A stretch of 64,000 bases of DNA from positions 3,138,001-3,202,000 of the forward strand of contig NZ_CP019947.1 in assembly GCF_002025205.1 (NCBI RefSeq). The letters run 5' to 3'. This document shows, piece by piece, positions 44,176 to 55,176 of this stretch (position 1 is the stretch's first letter; every line of letters starts with the position of its first letter). The stretch comes from Pseudomonas sp. CC6-YY-74 (lineage in GTDB: Bacteria > Pseudomonadota > Gammaproteobacteria > Pseudomonadales > Pseudomonadaceae). The notes below the pieces were generated by a model that was not told the DNA's origin, did not search any database, and worked only from the letters and a program-made list of their open reading frames with translations. Made by a program: the position numbers and the translations under genes.

Positions 44176-44991
44176 TTAGTAACCTTTCACCGTGTAATCC
44201 ACCTCGAACTCGATCCCGGTCACCCGCGACACGCCGGTATCCAGCCGACCGTCGGCGTGCAGACGCAGCCAGCGGTAGCCGGGCGCAGTGCTGTCGACCT
44301 GGAATTCTTCACTGCCCGGGGCGAACTGCACACAGGTGGAAGGCGAAGCCAGCAGGCGCACAGCATTGCGCTGGCGATCGAACTCCTGATGGATATGCCC
44401 CCAGAGCACCGCGCGCACCTGACTGAAGCGTTCCAGCACGGCGAATAGCGCCTCGGGGTTGCGCAGGCCGATGGGTTCCATCCAGCGGCAACCGATGGAC
44501 ACCGGATGATGGTGCAGGCAAATCAGGTGATGGCGCTCCGGCGCTTCACTGAGCGCACGCTCCAGCAGGGCCAGCTGTTGCTCGCCAAGATAGCCCGGCA
44601 CCGCGCCGGGAATCGACGAGTCGAGCAGAATGATGCGCCAATTACCCAGATCGATCACCGGCTCCAGCAGATCGCTATCGGCGCAGGCGGCCTGCATGGT
44701 CGGGACATCGTCATGGTTGCCGGGAAACCAGCGGGCTGGCGCCGCAAGCGCCGCGGTCATCTGTCGAAAGCGCTGATAGGACGCCAGGCTACCGTCTTGC
44801 GACAGATCGCCGCTGGCGAGCATCAGGTCGATCTGCGGCTGCTCTTGCAGCACCCGCTCGATCACTTGCTGCAGGCTGTCCTGGGTATCCAGACCCAATA
44901 GCTTGCCGGCCGCTTCGGCAAATAGATGGCTGTCGGACAACTGCACCAGCAGGACCGAGGAATCAGCAGCGGAATTGAGCGCGCTCGGCAA
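44176..44991 (-). CDS. cpdA: 3',5'-cyclic-AMP phosphodiesterase
   Basis: A 271-residue calcineurin-type metallophosphoesterase that hydrolyses cAMP. The metal-binding motifs are present: QLSDSHLF (Asp, His), ASGDLSQDGS (Asp), FPGNHDDVP (Asn, His), LHHHPVSIG (His) and LWGHIHQEFD (His, His). The start is TTG at 44991, chosen because AAGGAGA (45003-44997 on the minus strand) precedes it at a good distance and it opens the family N-terminus. It follows the DUF1249 gene by 166 bases. The order nudF, DUF1249, cpdA is conserved in Pseudomonas, as I recall. Confidence 0.9.
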   Translation of the reverse strand: MPSALNSAADSSVLLVQLSDSHLFAEAAGKLLGLDTQDSLQQVIERVLQEQPQIDLMLASGDLSQDGSLASYQRFRQMTAALAAPARWFPGNHDDVPTMQAACADSDLLEPVIDLGNWRIILLDSSIPGAVPGYLGEQQLALLERALSEAPERHHLICLHHHPVSIGCRWMEPIGLRNPEALFAVLERFSQVRAVLWGHIHQEFDRQRNAVRLLASPSTCVQFAPGSEEFQVDSTAPGYRWLRLHADGRLDTGVSRVTGIEFEVDYTVKGY

Positions 44992-45157
44992 GGCCGTCTC
45001 CTTGAGCGGAATGCGTGGATTATGGTGGTTAGTCCCGGCAGCGGTAAACCCAAGAAGCGGGCATGGGTCACATAAAGCAGCGACAAGGCGAAGTCAGGCA
45101 GGAGGGTGTCGCAATCAGGCTGTTGTTGAAGCCTGCGGCTTAGTGCTTGTCGCCGTT

Positions 45158-45610
45158 TTAAACCACTGGTTCCAGTTCATGGCCACAGGCCAGGCAATGA
45201 CTCAGCCATTCGCCGAGAAACAGGTTGAGCTGGGACTTTTCATCCGGCTGATGCATGGCGGCATTCGGGTAAGGGTAGATGCTGCGAAAACGCCGGGCAC
45301 TTTGTGCACCGATCACCTCGGCCATGCGTGCATCGTGATACACCCGCACGTCCAGTTGCGGCACCGGCAACCAGGGCAGGCTGTGTTCTTGGCACACCCG
45401 CACGGTCGAGGTGTAGGGACAGGTTTCCAGCACTTCCAGAGCCAGCACACCGAGCAGCTGCTCGCCCTGAGTCAGGGCAACCCGCCGCGCGCATGATGCC
45501 TCGCGCATGTCCGGCAGCAGGCGCATCAGGCGTGCGTAGTTGACTTCACAAGCCGCCTGCAACTCGATCAAGTCAACCCGATAGCGGTCACGCAACAGAT
45601 TCACGACCAT
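45158..45610 (-). CDS. yqiB: DUF1249 family protein (YqiB-like)
   Basis: A 150-residue cytoplasmic protein of the DUF1249 family. DLIELQAACEVNYARLMRLLPD at the start and the central YTSTVRVCQEHSLPWLPVP / VRVYHDARMAEVIG segments are characteristic. Function unknown. It overlaps the end of nudF by 10 bases (45601-45610) and precedes cpdA, so it sits in the middle of a three-gene operon. Confidence 0.87.
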   Translation of the reverse strand: MVVNLLRDRYRVDLIELQAACEVNYARLMRLLPDMREASCARRVALTQGEQLLGVLALEVLETCPYTSTVRVCQEHSLPWLPVPQLDVRVYHDARMAEVIGAQSARRFRSIYPYPNAAMHQPDEKSQLNLFLGEWLSHCLACGHELEPVV

Positions 45611-46218
45611 AACCCCCTAACCTCGGCGCGGTTCAGCGCCAGCCATTGCAAGGCGATGATGCTCGCCGCATTGTTGATCCGCCCGTCCTTGACCGCATCC
45701 AGGGCATCTTCCAGCGGCAGGACATGCACCCGGATGTCCTCTCCCTCTTCGGCCAGACCATGCACGCCCCCGGCACCCAGGCTATTGCAGCGGCCGAGGT
45801 ACAGGTACACCCGCTCGTCCGAACCACCGGGCGAAGGAAAATATTCGGTAATAGGCCACAGTGCGGTCAGCGCCAGGTTGGCCTCCTCCACCGCCTCACG
45901 CAGCGCCACTTCTTCCGGCTGCTCGTCGGTATCGATCAGCCCGGCGACCAGTTCCAGCAGCCAGGGGCTGGCGGACTTGCCCATGGCGCCAACGCGGAAC
46001 TGCTCGATCAGTACCACTTCATCGCGCTGCGGGTCATAGGGCAGCACGCATACGGCATCGTGGCGGATAAACAGTTCGCGGCTGAGCGTCGGGCCCATTT
46101 CGCCAGAAAACTGCAGATGGCGCAGACGCAAGCGATCGAGGCTATAAAACCCGCGAAAACAGGCTTCTCGCTCAATGATCTGCACGGCATCCGGGCCAGG
46201 TTTGAAGGTGTCGGTCAT
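45601..46218 (-). CDS. nudF: ADP-ribose pyrophosphatase (Nudix)
   Basis: A 205-residue Nudix hydrolase that splits ADP-ribose to AMP and ribose-5-phosphate. The Nudix box GLIDTDEQPEEVALREAVEE (about 97-116) is complete apart from the usual Gly near its end, replaced by Asn. LELVAG precedes it, and the FPSPGGSDERVYLYLGRC segment downstream is typical of ADP-ribose pyrophosphatases. ATG 46218 chosen for the MTDTFKPGPDAVQIIE N-terminus. First gene of the operon with DUF1249 and cpdA; overlap with the next gene indicates coupling. Confidence 0.92.
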   Translation of the reverse strand: MTDTFKPGPDAVQIIEREACFRGFYSLDRLRLRHLQFSGEMGPTLSRELFIRHDAVCVLPYDPQRDEVVLIEQFRVGAMGKSASPWLLELVAGLIDTDEQPEEVALREAVEEANLALTALWPITEYFPSPGGSDERVYLYLGRCNSLGAGGVHGLAEEGEDIRVHVLPLEDALDAVKDGRINNAASIIALQWLALNRAEVRGLWS

Positions 46219-46415
46219 CCACGTCTCTCTCAATCCGATAATCTTGGCTTTCGCGCATCCTACCCCGGCATCCAGCCTTGCGCAGCCTCTTTGCATATTA
46301 GGCGCTGCCTGGGATTATGCAGTGCTGTTGCGGCTGACTGCCCTGGCGAACCACTGGGATAACCGGCAGTCCAACCCCGCGACCCCTACCCTCTCCCCGT
46401 CTGGCGCTGAACTCA

Positions 46416-47156
46416 ATGTTTGCACGTAAAAAACTCGTCACCATCAGTCTTGGCCTCCTGCTAAGCGCCTGCCAAAGCCTGCCTTCAGGCGATGGCGCGC
46501 TAGCGGTGCAACGTGTCGCCTGGGAGAGTATTCAGCCTGGCTGCCAGGGCGACGCCTGCCCACTGGTGAATATCGACACGCTGATATTTCCCGACGAAAC
46601 GCCGCTCAGCGAACTGATTGAACAGCGCCTGCTGCAGATGACCAATGATTCGCCGGACGCGCCTCTGCCCGCCTCGCTGCAGTCCTACGAAAAGGACTTC
46701 CTGCACAGTGCCAAGCGCGGCTGGAACACCTACCTGCAAGCCAAGGTGCGCGAGCAACATGATCAACTGGTGATCATCGAATTTTCCAGCTACCTGTCCA
46801 CGGGCGGGGCGCACGGTATGCCGGGCCGCGGCTTCATCAACTACGACCGCACGCTGAAAAAGGCCCTGAGCCTGCAGGACATGCTACTGCCCGGGCAGAC
46901 GGCCGCATTCTGGGACCTCGCCGGCCAAGCCCACCAGCGCTGGCTGACAGCCAACCAGCTGGATCAGGACCCCGAGTACATCAGCAACTGGCCGTTCGAG
47001 CGCAGCGAAAACGTCGCCCTCGGTCAAGCCGCACTGCTGCTGAAATACAACGTCTACAGCATTGCGCCCTACTCCAGCGGGCATCCGCAGCTGACGATCC
47101 CCTATAGCCAACTCAAGGGAATCCTCAAAGCGCAATACTTTCCCGACTACGATTGA
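46416..47156 (+). CDS. lipoprotein with DUF3298/RsiV-like domain
   Basis: A 246-residue probable outer-membrane or periplasmic lipoprotein. The signal peptide VTISLGLLLSACQS has a lipobox with Cys near residue 19. The mature part has a DUF3298/DUF4163-type fold with VIIEFSSYLSTGGAHGMPGRGFINYD, a segment shared with RsiV and related proteins, and a C-terminal half with SENVALGQAALLLKYNVYSIAPYSSG. Function unknown. It converges on cytX with 32 bases of overlap at their 3' ends. A homologous gene sits in the same place beside thiC in P. aeruginosa, as I recall. Confidence 0.8.
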   Translation: MFARKKLVTISLGLLLSACQSLPSGDGALAVQRVAWESIQPGCQGDACPLVNIDTLIFPDETPLSELIEQRLLQMTNDSPDAPLPASLQSYEKDFLHSAKRGWNTYLQAKVREQHDQLVIIEFSSYLSTGGAHGMPGRGFINYDRTLKKALSLQDMLLPGQTAAFWDLAGQAHQRWLTANQLDQDPEYISNWPFERSENVALGQAALLLKYNVYSIAPYSSGHPQLTIPYSQLKGILKAQYFPDYD

Positions 47157-48414
47157 AGGAACCGAAGGCGAACTGCAGAACGCCGGCCAGCAACAAGGCC
47201 GGCAGGGTCGCACCGATATCGGGCCAGAAATTCGCCAGCACATGATAGATGGTCGCACCGCAAGCCCAGGCCAGCAGCGTGTCCCAACGCAGCGCCACGC
47301 GCGGCGCCAGCTCGGCACGACGGCGACGCAGGATGAAGTGGTCGACCAGCACCACACCGAACAGCGGGGCGAACACCGAGCCGATCAGCAACAGGAAGTT
47401 CTGGTACTCGGCCAGCGGCGCGAACCAGGCGATCAGGGTGCACAAGGCGCCAATCAGCAACGCCAGTAATTCGACCTTGAATGGCAGCAGAATGCCGACG
47501 GAAACCGCCGCCGAATGGATGTCGGCAAACGCGTTCTCCGACTCGTCGAGCAGGATCAGCAGCAGCGGAATACCCAAACCGGCGCCCGCCAGGGCCAGCA
47601 GCAAGGCGTTGACTTCGCCGCTGTCGGCAAAGGCCAGGGTGTAGGCCACGCCCAGGCTCATCAACCAGAAGTTGCCGACAAAGAAACCCAGCGCGGTGCC
47701 ACCGAACACCCGGCCGGCCGCCTTGCCGAAGCGCGAGTAGTCGGCGATCAGCGGCAACCAGGACAGCGGCATGGCAATCGCAATGTCGAAGCCCAGGGCG
47801 AACGGCATCGAGCCATCACCGCTGCGCGCCCACAACGCCGCGAGGTCGGCCTTGTCGAACAGGTTCCAGGTCAACCAGAGGCAGGCGCCGAGCAGCAACC
47901 AGATCCCCCATTTGCGCAGGATCCGGCGCACGAAGGTCAGCGGACCGGCCACCGCCAGCAGGGTCGCCAGGGCGCCAAACAACAGAGTCCAGAGGCCCGG
48001 ACTGTTCCATAGGCTGCCCTCGCCGAAGGCCCGCACCGCCAACACGCTGGCGGCATCGCGCATGACGATGATCTCGAATGCGCCCCAACCGACCAGTTGC
48101 AACAGGTTGAGCAAGGCCGGCACCACGGCCCCCTTGCTGCCCAGGCTGAGTTTCAGCGCCGCCATGGACGACAGCCCGGTATCACTGCCGATCACCGCGA
48201 CCGAGCCCAACAGCAACACGCCGACGGCGGTGCCACAGGCAATCGCCAGCAAAGCGCCGCTCAGGCCCAGGCCCGGCGCCAGCAAGGCGCCAAGTTGCAG
48301 CACCATCAGGCCGATCCCTAAGGAAAACCACAGGGAAAACATGTCACGTGCGCCAAACACACGCTGGCCGATCGACACCGGCACATGCGGTGAGTAACTA
48401 CTTGGGGTGTTCAC
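47125..48414 (-). CDS. cytX: putative hydroxymethylpyrimidine transporter CytX (NCS1)
   Basis: A 429-residue permease of the nucleobase:cation symporter-1 family with about 12 membrane helices. The N-terminus (ARDMFSLWFSLGIGLMVLQLG) and the helix-6 region (GFDIAIAMPLSWLPLIADYSRFGK) are of the CytX group. CytX permeases are typically linked to thiamine biosynthesis and thought to import hydroxymethylpyrimidine. It lies 72 bases downstream of thiC on the same strand, so it probably shares the TPP riboswitch. A hairpin in the gap may reduce its expression relative to thiC. Confidence 0.85.
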   Translation of the reverse strand: MNTPSSYSPHVPVSIGQRVFGARDMFSLWFSLGIGLMVLQLGALLAPGLGLSGALLAIACGTAVGVLLLGSVAVIGSDTGLSSMAALKLSLGSKGAVVPALLNLLQLVGWGAFEIIVMRDAASVLAVRAFGEGSLWNSPGLWTLLFGALATLLAVAGPLTFVRRILRKWGIWLLLGACLWLTWNLFDKADLAALWARSGDGSMPFALGFDIAIAMPLSWLPLIADYSRFGKAAGRVFGGTALGFFVGNFWLMSLGVAYTLAFADSGEVNALLLALAGAGLGIPLLLILLDESENAFADIHSAAVSVGILLPFKVELLALLIGALCTLIAWFAPLAEYQNFLLLIGSVFAPLFGVVLVDHFILRRRRAELAPRVALRWDTLLAWACGATIYHVLANFWPDIGATLPALLLAGVLQFAFGSFNRSRESIAL

Positions 48415-48448
48415 TATGGGGGAGGTCTCAAAGAACTGAATAGGGAAC

Positions 48449-48474
48449 GCCAGGAGCCTGCTTGCTCCTGGCGT
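48449..48474 (-). terminator. hairpin between thiC and cytX
   Basis: CGCCAGGAGC and GCTCCTGGCG form a perfect 10-base-pair stem with a 6-base loop. On the minus strand only a weak pyrimidine stretch follows, so partial termination or transcript stabilisation is more likely than a full stop. Confidence 0.6.
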
Positions 48475-48486
48475 AGGGTCATGCCG

Positions 48487-50806
<2,320 letters not shown>

Positions 50807-52261
50807 ATGTTGCGCAGACTCTCCCTGACTCTTGCTGTGGCTGCTGCTTCCGTTGGCATGGCCTGGGCCGAACAGGCCCCGCTATCGACCAAAACGAACC
50901 TCGTCACGGTCTATCAGGAAGCCGCCAACAACAACGCCGACCTGGCGGCCGCCCGCGCCGACTATCAGGCCCGCCGCGAAGTGGTGCCACAGGCTCGTTC
51001 CGGCTTGCTGCCGAACCTCTCGGCCGGTGCCAACCTGAGCGACACCCAGACAGATGTCGACACGTCGAGCGGCTCGCAGTCACTTTCACGCAGTGGCATG
51101 GTCTACCAGGCCAACCTCAGCCAGCCGTTGTTCCGCGCCGATCGCTGGTTCCAGCTGCAGGCCGCCGAAGCCAGCAGCGAGCAGGCAGCGCTGGAGCTGT
51201 CCGCGATCGAACAGACGCTGATCCTGCAGAGTGCGGAAACCTACTTCGCGGTACTGCGTGCCCAGGACACCCTGGCCTCGACCAAGGCCGAAGAAGCCGC
51301 CTTCAAACGCCAACTCGACCAAGCCAACGAACGCTTCGACGTCGGCCTGTCGGACAAGACCGACGTACTCGAGGCCCAGGCCGGCTTCGATACGGCACGG
51401 GCCAACCGGATCATCGCCCAGCGCCAGGTCGAGGATGCCTTCCAGGCACTGATCACCCTGACCAACCGCGAATATGTAGCACTCGAAGGGATCGAACACA
51501 GCCTGCCGATCCTGGCGCCGACGCCGAACGACGCCAAGGCCTGGGTCGATACCGCCGCCGCGCAGAACCTCAATCTGCAAGCCAGCAATTACGCGGTGAA
51601 CGCCGCCGAAGAAACCCTGCGCCAGCGCAAGTCCGGGCATGCGCCGACCCTGGACGCGGTGGCCAGCTATCAGAGAGGCGATAACGACAGCCTCGGCTTC
51701 AGCAACTCCAGCACCAGCTTTGCTGGTCAACCTCGTTTCAATGGTGATGCCGAACAGCGCTCGATCGGCCTGCAACTGAATATCCCTCTCTATAGCGGCG
51801 GTCTGACCAGCTCCCAGGTGCGCGAGGCCTACCAGCGCCTGACCCAGAGCGAGCAGCTGCGCGAAAGCCTGCGCCGGCAGGTGGTGCAAAGCACCCGCAA
51901 CCTGCACCGCGCGGTGAACACTGACGTGGAAACCGTGCAGGCGCGCAAACAGTCGATCATCTCCAACCAGAGCGCCCTGGAAGCCACGGAAATCGGCTAT
52001 CAGGTCGGCACCCGCAACATCGTCGACGTGCTCGACTCGCAGCGCCAGCTGTACAGCTCGGTGCGCACCTATAACGACGCGCGCTACGACTACATTCTCA
52101 ACAACCTGCGTCTCAAGCAGGCCGCCGGCACCCTGAGCCCGGCCGACCTGGAAGCCCTCGAGCAATACCTCAAGTCGGACTACGACCCAGACCAGGACTT
52201 CCTGCCACCGGACCTGGCCAAGGCCGCCGAAGCGCAGTTACGCGGCAATCTGGATTATTGA
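50807..52261 (+). CDS. tolC: TolC-family outer membrane channel
   Basis: A 484-residue outer-membrane efflux protein with a signal peptide (LTLAVAAASVGMAWA, cleavage near residue 21) and the duplicated beta-strand/coiled-coil layout of TolC. Each half has the pattern: SLSRSGMVYQANLSQPLF with the LELSAIEQTLILQSAETYF helix, then RSIGLQLNIPLYSGGLTSSQVREAYQ with VQSTRNLHRAVNTDVETVQ. It ends in YLKSDYDPDQDFLPPDLAKAA, a proteobacterial TolC-type tail. Position next to thiC matches opmH of P. aeruginosa as I recall. It could serve type I secretion and RND pumps that lack their own channel, such as the one at 28837-33135. Confidence 0.9.
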   Translation: MLRRLSLTLAVAAASVGMAWAEQAPLSTKTNLVTVYQEAANNNADLAAARADYQARREVVPQARSGLLPNLSAGANLSDTQTDVDTSSGSQSLSRSGMVYQANLSQPLFRADRWFQLQAAEASSEQAALELSAIEQTLILQSAETYFAVLRAQDTLASTKAEEAAFKRQLDQANERFDVGLSDKTDVLEAQAGFDTARANRIIAQRQVEDAFQALITLTNREYVALEGIEHSLPILAPTPNDAKAWVDTAAAQNLNLQASNYAVNAAEETLRQRKSGHAPTLDAVASYQRGDNDSLGFSNSSTSFAGQPRFNGDAEQRSIGLQLNIPLYSGGLTSSQVREAYQRLTQSEQLRESLRRQVVQSTRNLHRAVNTDVETVQARKQSIISNQSALEATEIGYQVGTRNIVDVLDSQRQLYSSVRTYNDARYDYILNNLRLKQAAGTLSPADLEALEQYLKSDYDPDQDFLPPDLAKAAEAQLRGNLDY

Positions 52262-52334
52262 GTGGCTCACATTGAGTCGCTCAGATTTGAGTGGCTCACA
52301 TATTGGGTGGCTTAGATTGATTGGCTCACAGTGA
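52257..52334. repeat. five imperfect 14-16 bp tandem repeats overlapping the tolC stop
   Basis: Units with consensus ATTGAGTGGCTCAC start at 52257, 52271, 52285, 52300 and 52316, and a partial sixth unit follows. Each contains a GAG..CTC dyad. The TGA stop of the channel gene is inside the first unit. They end just before the terminator. Confidence 0.75.
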
Positions 52335-52349
52335 GCCCTCCTGTTCAGC

Positions 52350-52379
52350 AAAAAAGCCCGACGCGAGTCGGGCTTTTTT
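52350..52379 (+). terminator. intrinsic terminator after tolC
   Basis: AAAAAAGCCCGAC / GTCGGGCTTTTTT forms a stem with a short loop and has T-runs in both orientations. It ends the outer-membrane channel transcript and can also serve the convergent waaA transcript. Confidence 0.93.
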
Positions 52380-52455
52380 GTGGGGTACTGCCTGACGGCT
52401 CGTAGTGCCTGCGGCGTGCTGGAGTGCGGCTACCGCGCCATGTGCGCCATGTCGT

Positions 52456-53745
52456 TCATGAGTGTTGTAACAAGCGCGCCAGCCCCGCCAGCAAGCGCGC
52501 CAGCGCGCCCTGGTTGGCCTGCATTACTGCTTGGCCCGCCCCGCGCATTGTTTGCGCCAGGGCAGGCTCGCGCCAAAGCTGATCGACCCGGTGCGCCAGT
52601 CCCTCGGCATCCGCCACTTCGAGCAGCGCGCCGGCCTCACGCAACTGCGCGGCGATCTCGAGAAAGTTGAACAGGTGCGGGCCGCTGAGTACCGGTTTGC
52701 CCAGCGCCGCCGGCTCCAGCAGGTTATGCCCACCATTGCCCACCAGGCTGCCACCGACGAAAGCCAGATCGGCCAGGGCATAGAGCAACAACAGCTCGCC
52801 CATGGTATCGCCGAGCAACACCTGGTCGCCCGCCACCACCGCCTCGCCACTGGAGCGCTGGCGCGTGGCGAAGCCTTGGCGCTGGCACAGCTCGTACACC
52901 GCGGCAAAGCGTTCCGGGTGTCGCGGCACCAGAATCAACAACGCCTCGGGCCATTGTTCGAGTAGCTCGCGGTGCGCCGCCAGGACAATTTCATCCTCAC
53001 CGGCATGGGTGCTGGCGGCGATCCACACCGGCCGCCGCACCGCGCCCCACTGCTCGCGCAACTCGGCGGCGCGTGCAAGCAACGCGGGGTCGATGGTCAG
53101 GTCGAACTTAATCGAGCCGGTCACCTCGACGCACTCGGGCCGCGCACCCAAACTGCGAAAGCGCTCGGCCTCGGCGGTGGTCTGCACCGCAATCAGGCTC
53201 AACTCGGCCAGCATGGGCCCGGTCAGCTTGGCGAAGCGCGCATAACCACGCGCCGAGCGCTCGGATAGCCGTGCATTGGCCAGGGCCACGGGAATGCCAC
53301 GGCGGGCACATTGGTGGATGTGGTTGGGCCACAATTCGGTCTCCATGACCACCGCCAGCCGAGGCTGCGCGCGATCGAGAAAGCGCGCCGCGGCCCACGG
53401 CAAGTCATAGGGCAGATAGCAGTGCTGCACGCGTCCTGCATAATCGGGCCCGGCGAACATGGCCTGAATCCGTTCGGAGCCGGTCGGCGTCATGCAGGTA
53501 ATGGTGATCGGTAACTGCGGGTAGCGCGCCAGCAGCTGGCGGATCAGCGGCGCGGCGGCAATGCTCTCGCCCACCGACACGGCATGCAGCCAGATGCCGC
53601 CGGTTTGCAGAGGCGGCAAGCCGAGGGAGAAGCGTTCACCAATGCGTTTGGCATACGCCGGTGCGCGCCACGCGCGCCAAGCCAGACGCCCGGCGACCAG
53701 GGGCAGAGCGAGATGCAGCAGCAGGGTGTAGAGGTGTCTATTCAT
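52456..53745 (-). CDS. waaA: 3-deoxy-D-manno-octulosonic acid (Kdo) transferase
   Basis: A 429-residue inner-membrane-anchored GT30 glycosyltransferase that adds Kdo to lipid IVA. The N-terminal anchor (LYTLLLHLALPLVAGRLAW) is followed by GGIWLHAVSVGESIAAAPL, the METELWPNHIHQCARRGIPV motif, STHAGEDEIVLAAHREL and the donor-site FVGGSLVGNGGHNLLEPAAL near residues 320-340. ATG 53745 chosen as it gives the usual N-terminus MNRHLYTLLL. It sits next to a LysR gene 33 bases upstream on the same strand. Essential in most Gram-negative bacteria. Confidence 0.94.
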   Translation of the reverse strand: MNRHLYTLLLHLALPLVAGRLAWRAWRAPAYAKRIGERFSLGLPPLQTGGIWLHAVSVGESIAAAPLIRQLLARYPQLPITITCMTPTGSERIQAMFAGPDYAGRVQHCYLPYDLPWAAARFLDRAQPRLAVVMETELWPNHIHQCARRGIPVALANARLSERSARGYARFAKLTGPMLAELSLIAVQTTAEAERFRSLGARPECVEVTGSIKFDLTIDPALLARAAELREQWGAVRRPVWIAASTHAGEDEIVLAAHRELLEQWPEALLILVPRHPERFAAVYELCQRQGFATRQRSSGEAVVAGDQVLLGDTMGELLLLYALADLAFVGGSLVGNGGHNLLEPAALGKPVLSGPHLFNFLEIAAQLREAGALLEVADAEGLAHRVDQLWREPALAQTMRGAGQAVMQANQGALARLLAGLARLLQHS

Positions 53746-53778
53746 GGGCGCGCAGCTTAGCAGAGCGGCTGCCAGCAA

Positions 53779-54663
53779 TCAGCCGATGGCTTGCAGCCGC
53801 TCGGCGAAACACTCGGCCAGCCAGAGTGCTGCCGGCCCCAGGGCTTCATCACGCCGGCAGACCAACTCCACCACCAGCGGCGGCGGCGTCCAGTCGCTGC
53901 TCAGTTCAACCAGCTGGTTCTGATAGGTCGGGTACTGCATCACATGGCGTGGTAGCCAGGCCCAGCCTAAATTACGCATCAACAGCTCGGCCATGACGTA
54001 GAAACTGTCAGCACGCCAGATCCATGGGCTGAGCTGCTCGCCGCCCGGATAGTGACTGTCCTGCGGCGCCATCAGTAATTGCCGGTGACGCGCCAACTCG
54101 CGCCGGTCGACATGCCCCGCCCCCGCCAGCGCATGCCCGGCACCGCACACCGTGACCATCTCGATAGTGCCCAGCCGCTGGCGCTCCAGGGCTTCAGGCA
54201 TCTGCTCGTGGTGAAACAGCAGACCGAGGTCGGCGCGGCGCTCCAGCAGCTTGCGCGCAACATCGCCCTGAGCGCCGCTGGCCAGCTGTACCTCCAGCAG
54301 CGGAAAGGCCTGGGCCAGGGCCTCGAGACTGTCGAGCACCGGCTGATAGGGCATGGCCTCGTCCTGGGCCAGGCGCAGGCGCACTTCTTCGCCGCGCACC
54401 AGCCCCAGCGCCCGGCCTTCCAGACGTTCGCACTGGCGCAGCACCTCGCGCGCTTCCTCCAGCAGCGACGCACCGGCGGCCGTCAGGCGTGGCTGGCGGC
54501 CACTGCTGCGCTCGAACAACAGCACCCCGAGATCGGCCTCCAGCATGGCAATCGCATTGCTGACCGCCGACTGCGCGCGATTCATCTGCCGGGCCACGGC
54601 AGAAAACGACTGGCCCTCGGCCACGCTGACGAACAGGCGGATTTGCTCCAGGTTCCACTGCAT
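53779..54663 (-). CDS. LysR-family transcriptional regulator
   Basis: A 294-residue LysR regulator. The N-terminal helix-turn-helix is QIRLFVSVAEGQSFSAVARQ with QSAVSNAIAMLEADLGVLLF (about residues 6-65). The effector domain follows, with EEVRLRLAQDEAMPYQPVLD. It is divergent from the small multidrug resistance gene (86 bases between starts) and just ahead of waaA on the same strand. It probably controls the divergent SMR gene; the inducer is unknown. Confidence 0.85.
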   Translation of the reverse strand: MQWNLEQIRLFVSVAEGQSFSAVARQMNRAQSAVSNAIAMLEADLGVLLFERSSGRQPRLTAAGASLLEEAREVLRQCERLEGRALGLVRGEEVRLRLAQDEAMPYQPVLDSLEALAQAFPLLEVQLASGAQGDVARKLLERRADLGLLFHHEQMPEALERQRLGTIEMVTVCGAGHALAGAGHVDRRELARHRQLLMAPQDSHYPGGEQLSPWIWRADSFYVMAELLMRNLGWAWLPRHVMQYPTYQNQLVELSSDWTPPPLVVELVCRRDEALGPAALWLAECFAERLQAIG

Positions 54664-54749
54664 AACCAATCTCCAAACCAGATAGGTAATCACTTTATCC
54701 CATCAGCTGAACGACTAGAATGGCCGACAGATCAAACAGGAGGCCCACC

Positions 54750-55082
54750 ATGAGCGGCTATCTCTATCTCGCTGTCGCCATCACCGCCGAAGTCATCGCG
54801 ACTACCTCGATGAAGGCCCTGGACGGCTTCAATAAACCACTCCCCCTGCTGTTGGTAGTGGTCGGCTACGTCATTTCCTTCTGGATGCTCAGCCTGGTGG
54901 TCAAAACCATTCCGGTCGGCGTCGCCTACGCCGTCTGGGCGGGCCTGGGGATCGTACTGGTGAGCATTGCCGCCGCGTTTCTCTACCAGCAGCGCCTCGA
55001 CCTGCCGGCCATGCTCGGCATGGCCCTGATCGTCTGCGGCGTGGTGGTGATTCAATTGTTCTCGCACAGCGTCGGCCATTGA
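54750..55082 (+). CDS. small multidrug resistance (SMR) exporter, EmrE-type
   Basis: A 110-residue four-helix inner-membrane proton antiporter. The essential Glu14 lies in AVAITAEVIATTSMKAL, and the helix-3 packing motif GVAYAVWAGLGIVLVS is present. It exports quaternary cations or guanidinium-type compounds as a dimer. CAGGAGG precedes the ATG. It is divergent from a LysR regulator and followed by an oxidoreductase gene 94 bases later. Confidence 0.92.
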   Translation: MSGYLYLAVAITAEVIATTSMKALDGFNKPLPLLLVVVGYVISFWMLSLVVKTIPVGVAYAVWAGLGIVLVSIAAAFLYQQRLDLPAMLGMALIVCGVVVIQLFSHSVGH

Positions 55083-55176
55083 GTTGGGCCAAGCGCCAAG
55101 CTGGCGCTTGGGGCTGGAGGCCCGACACCAGCAGTTGCCGGTATACTGCGGGCCTGATTCCCAATGAGGACCTCGC

